A DNA stretch of 64,000 nt, taken from positions 3,162,001-3,226,000 of the forward strand of contig OZ245829.1 of the NCBI GenBank assembly GCA_965228625.1, written 5' to 3'. The notes beneath the pieces were generated by a model. The model saw only the letters and a program-made list of their open reading frames with translations, made no database searches and was not told the DNA's origin. The position numbers and the translations under genes were made by a program. This stretch comes from UBA2767 sp965228625. Lineage in GTDB: Bacteria; Pseudomonadota; Alphaproteobacteria; Rhizobiales; Methyloligellaceae. Of the stretch, positions 8,397-16,839 are shown piece by piece. How positions within the stretch are numbered: the stretch's first letter is position 1; every line of letters begins with the position of its first letter.

Positions 8397-8948
8397 ATGG
8401 GCGCCTCGGAACCAGGCCAAAGTACCATCGAAGATCGCGGCGACCCGCCGCGCCGTGAGCTGGCCGTTGACGTCATCTGGCGCTGCGACGCATGGCGGGA
8501 CGAGGTCTCAGAGGAGGCGCTCGCACGCGCGGCCCGGGCCGCGTTCGCGGCATGTGATTCCGCTGTCGATGCGGCGGAACTGTCCGTGCTGTTGTGCGAT
8601 GACGCGGAAATCGGCAAGCTCAATCGGGATTGGCGCGGCAAGGACGGCGCCACCAACGTCCTGTCGTTTCCACTCGGCGGCCCGCCCTGCGGGCAAGAGC
8701 CGCAGGCCCTGGGCGACGTGGCGCTTGCGTATGAGACGGTGCTGCGGGAGGCTTTGCAGCAGGGAATGCCGGTTCATCAGCATACGACCCACCTTGTCGT
8801 GCACGGCATTCTGCACCTGATGGGCTATGATCATATGAGCGAGACGGACGCTCACGAAATGGAGACGCTTGAAACGCGTATTCTGGCGGAGCTTGGACTT
8901 CCCGATCCCCATGCGCCGCAGCTTGTTGTCAACGGTGAAGGACGGTGA
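8397..8948 (+). CDS. ybeY: Endoribonuclease YbeY, rRNA maturation factor
   Basis: YbeY is a zinc-dependent endoribonuclease needed for 16S rRNA 3'-end processing and ribosome quality control. The 183-residue protein contains the signature in VHGILHLMGYDH, with His136, His140 and His146 as the expected zinc ligands, and the family motif GKDGATNVLSFPL. The N-terminus is about 20 residues longer than in enterobacteria. It starts 6 bases after the phoH stop, and its own stop overlaps the GTG start of corC by four bases, so these genes are translationally coupled. Confidence 0.96.
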   Translation: MGASEPGQSTIEDRGDPPRRELAVDVIWRCDAWRDEVSEEALARAARAAFAACDSAVDAAELSVLLCDDAEIGKLNRDWRGKDGATNVLSFPLGGPPCGQEPQALGDVALAYETVLREALQQGMPVHQHTTHLVVHGILHLMGYDHMSETDAHEMETLETRILAELGLPDPHAPQLVVNGEGR

Positions 8949-9940
8949 GTGAAACACCGCTCATAGACGAAAGCGCACGCGCGCGCGAAAACGAACACTC
9001 CGAAAGCCCGCGTCTTGGATGGTTCGCACGACTGCTTGCACGATTGGGCATCGGCGAGGAGCGCGAGGATGCGCGCGAAATCATCGAGGAAGCGCTCGAG
9101 AACGAAGAGATAACCGCGCAGAGCTTCTCGCCTCAGGAGCGGTTGATGCTCGGCAATCTTCTGCGCTTCGGGGAATTGCGCGTGGAAGACGTCATGGTGC
9201 CGCGCGCCGACATCACGGCCGTCGAGAACACGGCGTCGCTCTCGGAATTGCTGCAGGTGTTCCAGAGCGGGGGCCACTCGCGCGTTCCCGTGTATGCGGG
9301 AACGCTCGATGACCCGCGTGGCATGATCCACATCAAGGATCTGATGGCATGGATCACCGGCCAGGCGAAAGCCGGAAGCACAGCGGCGAAGTCGAAGAAG
9401 AAGAACGGCACCGGGCCGTCGCTCCATCTCGGAAAAGTCGATCTGTCGCGATCGGTGACGGACGCGCAGATTCAGCGCGAAGTCCTGTTCGTGCCGCCGT
9501 CGATGTCGGGCCTCGACTTGTTGCTGCGGATGCAAACCACGCGCATTCACCTGGCGCTCGTGGTCGACGAGTACGGCGGAACCGACGGCCTGGTCTCGAT
9601 CGAGGACCTCGTTGAGGAGATCGTCGGCGAAATCGAGGACGAGCACGACCAGAACGATGAACCGATGATCGTGGAAGAGGAGGGGTCGGTGCTCATTGCG
9701 GATGCGCGCGTCGAGGTCACCGACCTGGAAGAGCGGCTCGGCGTCTCCCTGTTGTCGGCGGACCGTGAGGAAGATATCGATACGCTTGGCGGACTTGTGT
9801 TCGTTCTGGCCGGCCGCGTGCCCGTTCGCGGCGAACTGGTGCGCCATGAAGCGGGCTTCGAGTTCGAGGTGCTCGATGCCGACGCCCGGCGCATCAAGCG
9901 GCTGAAGGTCCACCGCGGCCGTACGCCGGACAAGGCCTAG
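8945..9940 (+). CDS. corC: CBS-domain protein of the CorC/TlyC family
   Basis: A 331-residue CorC-type protein with an N-terminal acidic region, paired CBS domains (about residues 78-220, starting ELRVEDVMVPRADI and ending near YGGTDGLVSIEDLVEEIVGEI) and a C-terminal CorC_HlyC domain (about 235-325). It has no membrane helices, so it belongs to the soluble CorC/YbeX branch, associated with magnesium/cobalt efflux or rRNA processing rather than true haemolysis. GTG start overlaps the ybeY stop. The linker contains a Lys/Ser-rich insertion (residues 145-155) that is likely disordered. Confidence 0.92.
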   Translation: MSETPLIDESARARENEHSESPRLGWFARLLARLGIGEEREDAREIIEEALENEEITAQSFSPQERLMLGNLLRFGELRVEDVMVPRADITAVENTASLSELLQVFQSGGHSRVPVYAGTLDDPRGMIHIKDLMAWITGQAKAGSTAAKSKKKNGTGPSLHLGKVDLSRSVTDAQIQREVLFVPPSMSGLDLLLRMQTTRIHLALVVDEYGGTDGLVSIEDLVEEIVGEIEDEHDQNDEPMIVEEEGSVLIADARVEVTDLEERLGVSLLSADREEDIDTLGGLVFVLAGRVPVRGELVRHEAGFEFEVLDADARRIKRLKVHRGRTPDKA

Positions 9941-9956
9941 GCCGCGCCGCCGGCAT

Positions 9957-11609
9957 ATGCAACGGGCCGTCGACTTCCTGAGCAGCCGGACCGGCTGGCG
10001 GCGTTGGGGAATAGCGTTTGCAGCCGGCGCCATCTCCATGATGGCCATGGCGCCGCTGCACCTCTGGCCGGTTCTTTTCCTGACATTCCCGGTTCTCGTC
10101 TGGCAGCTCGATGGCTGCTACGTCGATACGGACGGACGGCCCCGGGTAACGCCGGCCGCGCTGCGATCGGCCGCCGGGATCGGCTGGGCCTTCGGCTTCG
10201 GCTATTTTCTGACCGGGCTCTACTGGATCGGCTTCGCGTTTCTTGTCGAAGCGAATGTCTTCGCGTGGCTGCTGCCCTTCGCGGTCACGCTGATGCCGGC
10301 GGGGCTTGCGTTTTTCTTTGCATTTGCGGCCGTTCTTGCCGGGCCCTTGTGGCGGTCCGGCGTGGCGCGTATCGCCGGCCTGGCAATCGCCTTTGCGGTC
10401 GCCGAGTGGCTCCGCGGTCATGTCCTTACGGGGTTCCCCTGGAACACCATCGGCTATGCCCTGACCGGGTCCGACGCGATGATGCAATGGGCGTCCGTCT
10501 TCGGCGTCTACGGGCTGACGCTCATTGCCGTTCTGGTTTTTGCCGCGCCTGCCGCTCTTTGGTCTCCATTCGCGCCGGGTCCGCGGCTCACAATGCGCGG
10601 CTGCGCATATCCCGCAGTCATGCTGGCGGTTCTGCCATGTGCCTATCTGTGGGGGCTCTGGCGGCTCGATACTGCCCCGGTCGCCTATGTCGACGGGGTG
10701 AACCTGCGGATTGTCCAGCCGAACATCCCGCAGAAGGAAAAGTGGAAGCCGGAAAACCGCGCCGCCATCTTCGAGCGCTACATGGCTGTCTCGCGCCGCG
10801 GCGCGCCGCGCCAGCAGGTCGACGGCGTCACGCATTTGATCTGGCCCGAATCGGCGTTGCCGTTTCTGCTCGAGGATACGCCGGAGGCGCTGAACGCGAT
10901 CTCGGCGATGATGCCGGACGGATCCGTCTTCATCACCGGCGCGGCGCGCGCCGGCAAGGAGAAACGCGAAACCGGGAACCCCGGCGACCCGGCGCGAATC
11001 TTCAACAGCCTGTTCGTCATGGACCACCACGCGAACCTGCTGACGCATTATGACAAGGCTCACCTGGTCCCCTTTGGTGAGTATCTGCCCTTTCAGGAGA
11101 TGCTGGAGTCGATCGGTCTCGAGCAGCTCACCCGGGTGCGTGGCGGGTTCACCGCCGGCGAGGGGCCGCGCCTGACCGTGGCGCCGAATGTCCCACCTTT
11201 TGTCGCATTGATTTGCTACGAGATCATATTCCCCGACGCGATCAGGGATGGAGAGGAGGCACCCGGCTGGTTGCTCAATGTGACGAATGATGCTTGGTTC
11301 GGTGATACGGCCGGCCCCCACCAGCACTTCCATCAGGCACGCGTCCGCGCCGTCGAGCAGGGATTGCCGCTGGTGCGAGCCGCGAATACGGGGATCTCGG
11401 CCGTGACCGATCCGTATGGCCGGATCATTGCGCAGTTGCCGCGCAATGCGGCCCAGGTGATTGACAGTCCTTTGCCGCGCGCCGCCGCGCAGCCGACGAC
11501 ATTTGTCGCATATGGCAACTCGGTCTTCGCAGCTATGTTGCTGGCCACATTTGGATTTTGGTGTATGCTGGCATTTCGTCAGTATGCGGATCAAATGCGA
11601 AATCGTTGA
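9957..11609 (+). CDS. lnt: Apolipoprotein N-acyltransferase
   Basis: Lnt transfers an acyl chain from phospholipid to the N-terminal Cys of lipoproteins in the inner membrane. The 550-residue protein has six or more predicted helices in the first half, then a nitrilase-like periplasmic domain and a final C-terminal helix. The catalytic triad is present: Glu298 (WPESALPF), Lys367 (YDKAHLVPFGEY) and Cys420 (ICYEIIFPD). It follows corC closely, 16 bases after its stop, as is common. A lipoprotein-type esterase at 62014 is one potential substrate in this window. Confidence 0.96.
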   Translation: MQRAVDFLSSRTGWRRWGIAFAAGAISMMAMAPLHLWPVLFLTFPVLVWQLDGCYVDTDGRPRVTPAALRSAAGIGWAFGFGYFLTGLYWIGFAFLVEANVFAWLLPFAVTLMPAGLAFFFAFAAVLAGPLWRSGVARIAGLAIAFAVAEWLRGHVLTGFPWNTIGYALTGSDAMMQWASVFGVYGLTLIAVLVFAAPAALWSPFAPGPRLTMRGCAYPAVMLAVLPCAYLWGLWRLDTAPVAYVDGVNLRIVQPNIPQKEKWKPENRAAIFERYMAVSRRGAPRQQVDGVTHLIWPESALPFLLEDTPEALNAISAMMPDGSVFITGAARAGKEKRETGNPGDPARIFNSLFVMDHHANLLTHYDKAHLVPFGEYLPFQEMLESIGLEQLTRVRGGFTAGEGPRLTVAPNVPPFVALICYEIIFPDAIRDGEEAPGWLLNVTNDAWFGDTAGPHQHFHQARVRAVEQGLPLVRAANTGISAVTDPYGRIIAQLPRNAAQVIDSPLPRAAAQPTTFVAYGNSVFAAMLLATFGFWCMLAFRQYADQMRNR

Positions 11610-11665
11610 TCTGGATGCAATCTATAAGAATCGCTTATATGAATAATTTATTTCACTGATGGCGC

Positions 11666-11694
11666 TTGACGCCAATACTTTCAATACTTAGAAC
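11666..11694 (+). promoter_or_regulatory. Promoter of the PraR-like gene, with tandem CAATACTT repeats
   Basis: TTGACG (11666-11671) and TAGAAC (11689-11694) are separated by 17 bases and fit a sigma-70 type promoter. Inside the spacer, CAATACTT occurs twice (11673-11680 and 11682-11689), a 9-bp periodic repeat overlapping the -10 box. The region 11610-11767 is distinctly AT-rich compared with its surroundings. A small hairpin, TATAAG-AATCG-CTTATA, sits at 11623-11639. Confidence 0.5.
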
Positions 11695-11767
11695 AATATA
11701 GGCTTGTTGATTCGTGCTCCAGAAAAACTGTCGCGTCGGAATCTGGTGAAATACTGAGGCATGTCTT

Positions 11768-12232
11768 ATGCAAGATGGTGATGTGATGGCAGGGGCCGAC
11801 GTTTCTTCCAAGCAAAAGAAAAAAGGTCCAAATCCGGTTGACGTCCATGTCGGCAGCCGAGTCCGGTTGCGCCGTATGCTGGTTGGGTTGAGCCAGGAAA
11901 AACTTGGCGACAGCATGGGTCTGACTTTCCAGCAGATTCAGAAATACGAAAAGGGTGTGAATCGAATCGGCGCAAGCCGCCTCTTTAAACTTTCACAAGT
12001 GCTTGATGTACCTGTGCAGTTTTTCTTCGACGGCATGCCGGCGGTCGACGGCGGCGGTGTTTCGGAAACGGTTGACGGCGAGTCAGAGTCATTTCTCTAT
12101 GAATTTCTCAACACCCGTGACGGCCTCGAACTCAATCGCGCTTTCATGAAAGTGAGCAATCCCGAAGTTCGCAGGGCGGTCATCGACCTTGTTCGAGCCT
12201 TGGGCCGCGCAAAGGGTCGCGGCAAATCATAG
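11768..12232 (+). CDS. XRE-family transcriptional regulator (PraR/PhrR-like)
   Basis: A 154-residue regulator. A cro/C1-type HTH occupies about residues 28-85 (SRVRLRRMLVGLSQEKLGDS, then TFQQIQKYEKG and RIGASRLFKLSQVLDVPVQFFF), followed by an acidic linker and a short helical tail ending in basic residues. In rhizobia the equivalent gene upstream of metK is praR, which controls quorum sensing and attachment; the assignment is by position and domain layout. ATG at 11768 is favoured by GAGG about 8 bases before it; ATG at 11786 is an alternative. It has its own AT-rich promoter with tandem repeats that could bind the protein itself. Confidence 0.85.
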   Translation: MQDGDVMAGADVSSKQKKKGPNPVDVHVGSRVRLRRMLVGLSQEKLGDSMGLTFQQIQKYEKGVNRIGASRLFKLSQVLDVPVQFFFDGMPAVDGGGVSETVDGESESFLYEFLNTRDGLELNRAFMKVSNPEVRRAVIDLVRALGRAKGRGKS

Positions 12233-12252
12233 CTGCCTGAATCACACGCTTG

Positions 12253-12305
12253 ACACGGCCACGAATTGATTGCGAGAAAGTGCCGCTTTCAATCAATGGC
12301 CGTGT
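12253..12305 (+). ncRNA. Structured leader directly upstream of metK (candidate cis-regulatory RNA)
   Basis: The segment folds into one long hairpin of 20 perfect base pairs in three helices: ACACGGCCA/TGGCCGTGT, TTGATT/AATCAA and GAAAG/CTTTC, with a TGCCG loop. The 3' side is continuous, while the 5' side carries two 4-nt bulges, CGAA and GCGA. It ends 17 bases before the GTG start, next to the purine-rich ribosome binding site AAGGGGGG. There is no U-run, so it is not an intrinsic terminator of the preceding gene. It does not look like SAM-II by eye. A metabolite- or protein-binding leader, or a DNA operator, are both possible. Confidence 0.5.
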
Positions 12306-12322
12306 AATCCCAAGGGGGGCGT

Positions 12323-13492
12323 GTGACCCGAAACAGCTATTTGTTCACAAGCGAGTCGGTATCGGAAGGACATCCGGACAAGATCTGCGACCGTATTTCC
12401 GACTCGATCGTTGATCTGTATCTGAAGGCTGAACCGCAATCGCGTGTCGCCGTGGAGACGCTTGCGACAACCAACCTGATCGTGCTCGCAGGCGAAACGC
12501 GCGGACCCGAAGAGATCTCTGCAGAGGTCATGGAAGACGCGGCACGGCGCTGCGTCCGCGAGATCGGCTATGAGCAAGACGGATTTCATTGGGAAAATGC
12601 CGAGGTGCAGTGTCACGTTCACGGCCAGTCGGTCGACATTGCCCAGGGCGTCGATTCTTCCAGTGACAAGGACGAGGGCGCGGGCGACCAGGGCCTGATG
12701 TTCGGTTACGCGTGCAGCGAGACCGAAGCCCTGATGCCGGCGCCGATCCACTTCTCGCATCGCATTCTCCAGGAAATGGCCAAGGCCCGCCATGCGGGGA
12801 CGACGCCGGAGCTCGGACCCGATTCCAAGAGCCAGGTGACGTTGCTGTATGAGAACGGCAAGCCGGTCAAGGCGACGTCAGTGGTGGTTTCGACCCAGCA
12901 CCAGGAGGACGTCTCGCAGGAGCGTATCCGTGAGATCGTTCGCGGCTTCGTCGAGGAGATCCTGCCAAACGGCTGGATGTGCCCTGAGGACGAGTTCTAC
13001 GTCAATCCGACGGGACGGTTCGTCATCGGCGGCCCGGACAGTGATACGGGCCTGACCGGACGCAAGATTGTCGTCGACACCTATGGCGGTGCGGCGCCGC
13101 ACGGTGGTGGCGCGTTTTCCGGCAAGGATCCGTCGAAGGTCGACCGGTCGGCCGCCTATGCGGCGCGGTACGTGGCGAAGAACGTTGTCGCCGCCGGGCT
13201 TGCGGAAAAATGCACGCTGCAGGTGGCCTATGCCATTGGCGTGTCGAAGCCACTGTCGCTCTATGTCGACCTGCACGGCACCGGTACGGTCGACGAAAAC
13301 AAGCTGGAGGGCATTCTGTCGGAAGTCGTCGATTTGAGCCCGCGCGGGATCCGCGAGCACCTGGCGTTGAGCCGGCCGATATACGAGCGGACGGCGGCCT
13401 ATGGCCATTTTGGCCGTGAGCCCGACAATGACGGCGGGTTCACATGGGAAAAGCTCGATCTCGTCGAGCCCATCAAGGCGGCGGCGACTTAA
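12323..13492 (+). CDS. metK: S-adenosylmethionine synthetase
   Basis: MetK makes SAM from methionine and ATP in the cytosol. The 389-residue protein has the standard length and motifs: FTSESVSEGHPDKICDRISD at the N-terminus, GDQGLMFGYA in the middle, and GGGAFSGKDPSKVDRS, the ATP-binding loop. The start is GTG at 12323, with AAGGGGGG as ribosome binding site 5 bases before. SAM made here feeds MiaB, TrmB, UbiE and EgtD, all encoded in this window. The unusual stem-loop just upstream suggests feedback or other control. Confidence 0.97.
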   Translation: MTRNSYLFTSESVSEGHPDKICDRISDSIVDLYLKAEPQSRVAVETLATTNLIVLAGETRGPEEISAEVMEDAARRCVREIGYEQDGFHWENAEVQCHVHGQSVDIAQGVDSSSDKDEGAGDQGLMFGYACSETEALMPAPIHFSHRILQEMAKARHAGTTPELGPDSKSQVTLLYENGKPVKATSVVVSTQHQEDVSQERIREIVRGFVEEILPNGWMCPEDEFYVNPTGRFVIGGPDSDTGLTGRKIVVDTYGGAAPHGGGAFSGKDPSKVDRSAAYAARYVAKNVVAAGLAEKCTLQVAYAIGVSKPLSLYVDLHGTGTVDENKLEGILSEVVDLSPRGIREHLALSRPIYERTAAYGHFGREPDNDGGFTWEKLDLVEPIKAAAT

Positions 13493-13558
13493 GCCCGGAA
13501 AGAACCGAGCGGCGCCCTTTGGCACCGTCGCGCCCGACCGAAGCGGACTCATGATTGG

Positions 13559-14254
13559 GTGGCGCGCGTGGGTGATCGCAAAACCATTCGCACCTATGGA
13601 CGGCGCAAAGGGCACCGCCTGAGCGCACGCAAGCAGCGTCTGGTCGACGACACATTGCCCCGCCTGCGGCTGGCGGTACAGGCGCCGCCGCCCGTGCCCC
13701 TGATACGCCTCTTCCCGGTTCCGGTCTCGCAGGTCTGGCTCGAAATCGGCTTCGGCGCGGGAGAGCATCTCGCGTGGCAGGCAGAAACGAACCCCGATGT
13801 CGGCCTGATCGGTTGCGAACCCTATCTCAACGGTGTCGCGGCGTTGCTCGCCAGCATCGAGGAGCGTGCTCTCGACAACATAAGGATCTGGGACGGCGAT
13901 GGCCGGGTGGTGCTTGACTGGCTGCCGGATGCGTCGATTTCGCGGGTTTTCGTGCTGCATCCGGATCCGTGGCCGAAATCGCGTCATCACAAGCGGCGTT
14001 TGATCTCGCCGGAAACGCTGGCCGTTCTCGCACGCATCATGCTCCCGGGTGCCGAGCTTCGGGTTGCGACCGATATCGGCGACTATGCCCGCAGCTCGCT
14101 CGAGGCGGTGTGGGCCAGCGGCGCGTTCACCTGGATGGCGGAGCGCGCGGAGGACTGGCGCGCGCCGTTGCCGGACTGGCCGCCGACGCGTTACGAGCGC
14201 AAGGCGAAGCAAGAGGGACGCGCGCCGATTTACCTGAGGTTCGTCCGCGTTTAA
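13559..14254 (+). CDS. trmB: tRNA (guanine-N7-)-methyltransferase
   Basis: TrmB methylates G46 of tRNA to m7G using SAM. The 231-residue protein begins with the basic segment RRKGHRLSARKQ, then the SAM-binding motif LEIGFGAGEHL (about residues 61-71), and the family signature HPDPWPKSRHHKRRL (about 138-152), which contains catalytic Asp and substrate-binding residues. GTG at 13559 is taken as start; GTG at 13568 is an alternative. It follows metK by 66 bases and is followed by the rimP leader. Confidence 0.94.
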   Translation: MARVGDRKTIRTYGRRKGHRLSARKQRLVDDTLPRLRLAVQAPPPVPLIRLFPVPVSQVWLEIGFGAGEHLAWQAETNPDVGLIGCEPYLNGVAALLASIEERALDNIRIWDGDGRVVLDWLPDASISRVFVLHPDPWPKSRHHKRRLISPETLAVLARIMLPGAELRVATDIGDYARSSLEAVWASGAFTWMAERAEDWRAPLPDWPPTRYERKAKQEGRAPIYLRFVRV

Positions 14255-14353
14255 CCGTTCTTCAACGCCGTCCGGGGCGCGCATGCGAGAAGACTTGCGC
14301 GATGGGAAAAGTCGCTTATATTGGCGGCATACTCATGGTTCGTTGATGATCAG

Positions 14354-14380
14354 GAGTGGGCCCACCGGTCCGCTCTTTTT
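14354..14380 (+). ncRNA. rimP leader: terminator hairpin preceding rimP
   Basis: GAGTGGGCC-CACC-GGTCCGCTC forms a 9-bp stem (two G-U pairs) with a 4-nt loop and is followed directly by TTTTTG, a full intrinsic terminator placed 43 bases before the rimP start codon. A terminator-like 'rimP-leader' element is a known Rfam family in Hyphomicrobiales, thought to attenuate the rimP-nusA-infB operon. Only the core hairpin is delimited here; the rest of the leader probably starts around 14290. The alternative is a simple terminator for trmB, but the leader position is conserved knowledge. Confidence 0.75.
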
Positions 14381-14422
14381 GTTTATGTGGGTTGTTGGTG
14401 CGGCGCGTGCCGCGGAGCCGTT

Positions 14423-14983
14423 ATGGCGCAATCGCTGCAAAGTGCGGACGAGCGGTTTATCCGGGAAACCGGCGCCGCCGCCGCGATCGCTGATCTGGTC
14501 CTCCCCGTGCTGGCGGAATTCGGACTTGATCTGGTGCGCGTCAGGATCACCGGGCAGGACGGAACGACGGTGCAGGTCATGATCGAGCGCGCCGGCGGCG
14601 CAGTGTCGATTGACGATTGCGCCGCGGTCAGCCGGCGGCTCTCGCCGTTGCTGGACGCCTACGATCCGATGCCCGGTGGCTACAATCTGGAAGTATCATC
14701 GCCGGGCATGAACAGGCCATTGGTTCGCCCGCGGGACTTTGAAACGTGGGCGGGGCATCAGGCGAAGGTGGAACTCAAGGAACTCGTCGACGGGCGGCGG
14801 CGTTTCAGGGGAGAAATCGAAGGCTTCGCGGATGCCGACCGGGAATTGCGGCTCAAGGTCGAGCTTGAGGGCTATGACGGGCCACAGACCATCGGGCTGC
14901 CTCTCGACCTGATCGAGGATGTGCGCCTGGTGGCGGACGACGCGGCGCTGAAGCGGGCGCTGACCGGAAAGCCGGCGCGATGA
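14423..14983 (+). CDS. rimP: Ribosome maturation factor RimP
   Basis: RimP assists 30S subunit assembly. From the ATG at 14423 the protein is 186 residues long. It has the RimP N-terminal domain (about residues 15-95, with LVLPVLAEFGLDLVRVRI and the signature YNLEVSSPGMNRPLVRPRDF near residues 88-107) and a C-terminal SH3-like domain. The frame is open upstream to 14321, but that stretch covers the leader terminator. It is the first gene of the rimP-nusA-ylxR-infB-rbfA-truB cluster. Confidence 0.93.
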   Translation: MAQSLQSADERFIRETGAAAAIADLVLPVLAEFGLDLVRVRITGQDGTTVQVMIERAGGAVSIDDCAAVSRRLSPLLDAYDPMPGGYNLEVSSPGMNRPLVRPRDFETWAGHQAKVELKELVDGRRRFRGEIEGFADADRELRLKVELEGYDGPQTIGLPLDLIEDVRLVADDAALKRALTGKPAR

Positions 14984-15062
14984 AGCGCCGAGGGACGATT
15001 GAGGACTGAACACGCGTGCCTGGAGGCGCGCAGAACGAACGAAAACTTCTGGAGGCTTTGAG

Positions 15063-16802
15063 ATGGCTCAGGCTGGTGTAAGTGCAAACAGGCTGGAACT
15101 CCTGCAGATCGCGGAATCGGTGGCGCGCGAGAAGTCGATCGACCGCACGATCGTGATCGCGGCGATGGAAGACGCGATCCAGAAGGCGGCGAAGTCGCGC
15201 TATGGATCGGAAAACGAGATCCGGGCCGAGATCGATCCCGATACCGGGGAAATCCAGCTCACGCGGCTGCTCGAAGTGGTCGAGGCCGTGACCATGGAAG
15301 CCACCCAGATCGAGCTGAAGGAGGCCCGCCGCCGCAACAAGGCTGCCGAGCTCGGCGACTACATCGCCGAGGAACTGCCGCCGCTGGATTTCGGCCGCGT
15401 CGCGGCGCAGAACGCCAAACAGGTCATCGTGCAGAAGGTGCGCGAGGCGGAACGCGAGCGCCAGTTCGAGGAATTCAAGGACCGTGTCGGCGAAATCGTC
15501 AACGGCATCGTCAAGCGGGTCGAATACGGCAACATCATCGTCGATCTCGGCCGCGGCGAGGCGATCGTCAGGCGCGACGAATCCCTGCCGCGCGAGAACT
15601 TCCGCTACGGCGACCGGATCCGGGCATACATCTACGACGTGCGCCGCGAGCAGCGCGGGCCGCAGATCTTCCTTTCGCGCACGCATCCGGAATTCATGGC
15701 CAAGCTCTTCTCCCAGGAGGTGCCGGAGATCTACGACGGGATCGTCGAGATCAAGTCCGTGGCGCGCGACCCGGGCAGCCGCGCCAAGATTGCGGTGCTG
15801 TCCAACGACAATGCGATCGATCCCGTCGGCGCCTGTGTGGGTATGCGCGGCAGCCGTGTGCAGGCCGTCGTAAACGAACTCCAGGGCGAGAAGATCGATA
15901 TCATTCAGTGGTCGCCGGACGCCGCCCACTTCATCGTCAACGCGCTTGCGCCGGCTGAGGTGGTCAAGGTCGTGCTCGATGAGGAAGCGGAACGCATCGA
16001 GGTTGTGGTGCCTGATGATCAGCTCTCGCTGGCCATCGGCCGTCGTGGTCAGAATGTCCGCCTCGCGTCGCAGCTCACCGGCTGGGACATCGACATCTTG
16101 ACCGAGGCCGAAGAGTCCGACCGCCGTCAGGCGGAATTCGCCGAGCGGTCGAAGATGTTCATGGAAACGCTCGATGTCGACGAGGTGATCGCACAGTTGC
16201 TCACCTCGGAGGGTTTCAGCTCGGTGGAGGAGGCGGCTTACGTGGAGCTTGCCGAGATCGCCAATATTGAAGGGTTCGACGAGGAAACGGCCCAGGAAAT
16301 CCAGACTCGCGCCCGGGAATATCTCGAACGCCGCGAGCAGGAGCTGAACGAAAAGCGCACCAAGCTCGGCGTGGTGGATGAATTGAACGAAATCTCCGGA
16401 ATGACACTGGAGATGATGGTCTCCCTCGGCGAGAACGAAGTGAAGACGGTCGAGGATTTCGCAGGGTGTGCAACAGAGGACCTGATCGGCTGGCACGAAA
16501 AGGTCGACGGTGAGTCGGTCCGCCATGAAGGCTATCTCGACAGTTTCGGCCTCGCGCGTGCGGACGCGGAAGCCATGATCATGACCGCGCGCGTCAAGGC
16601 GGGCTGGATTTCCGAAGAAGACCTGCAGTCTGACGACGAGAGCGTCGAGGATGCCGGTGAGGCCGGTGAGGCCGGCGAAACGGGCGAGACCACCGCCGAG
16701 ACGGAAGCCGCCGTCGCAACGGAGACGCCGGCCGAAGCCGAGGCGCCCGCCCCGGCACCGGTTGCGGACGGTGAAAGTGAACAGCCGGCGGCCGACAAGT
16801 GA
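15063..16802 (+). CDS. nusA: Transcription termination/antitermination factor NusA
   Basis: NusA binds RNA polymerase and controls pausing, termination and antitermination. The 579-residue protein shows the N-terminal RNAP-binding domain, an S1 domain (about residues 135-200), two KH domains (about 225-350, with VGMRGSRVQAVVNEL and AIGRRGQNVRLASQL) and two C-terminal helix-hairpin repeats. The last 50 residues are a low-complexity acidic tail (Glu, Ala, Pro), whose DNA contains a short 9-bp tandem repeat encoding GEA units. The start ATG follows a GGAGG-type site. Confidence 0.97.
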   Translation: MAQAGVSANRLELLQIAESVAREKSIDRTIVIAAMEDAIQKAAKSRYGSENEIRAEIDPDTGEIQLTRLLEVVEAVTMEATQIELKEARRRNKAAELGDYIAEELPPLDFGRVAAQNAKQVIVQKVREAERERQFEEFKDRVGEIVNGIVKRVEYGNIIVDLGRGEAIVRRDESLPRENFRYGDRIRAYIYDVRREQRGPQIFLSRTHPEFMAKLFSQEVPEIYDGIVEIKSVARDPGSRAKIAVLSNDNAIDPVGACVGMRGSRVQAVVNELQGEKIDIIQWSPDAAHFIVNALAPAEVVKVVLDEEAERIEVVVPDDQLSLAIGRRGQNVRLASQLTGWDIDILTEAEESDRRQAEFAERSKMFMETLDVDEVIAQLLTSEGFSSVEEAAYVELAEIANIEGFDEETAQEIQTRAREYLERREQELNEKRTKLGVVDELNEISGMTLEMMVSLGENEVKTVEDFAGCATEDLIGWHEKVDGESVRHEGYLDSFGLARADAEAMIMTARVKAGWISEEDLQSDDESVEDAGEAGEAGETGETTAETEAAVATETPAEAEAPAPAPVADGESEQPAADK

Positions 16803-16839
16803 ACGTGGCCGAGGGCGTAACACACAGGAACTTGCCAGT

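Noticed and set aside
12253..12322. SAM-II riboswitch upstream of metK
   Set aside because: The conserved SAM-II pseudoknot layout and its 3' A-rich GGG segment are not visible; kept only as an unclassified structured leader.
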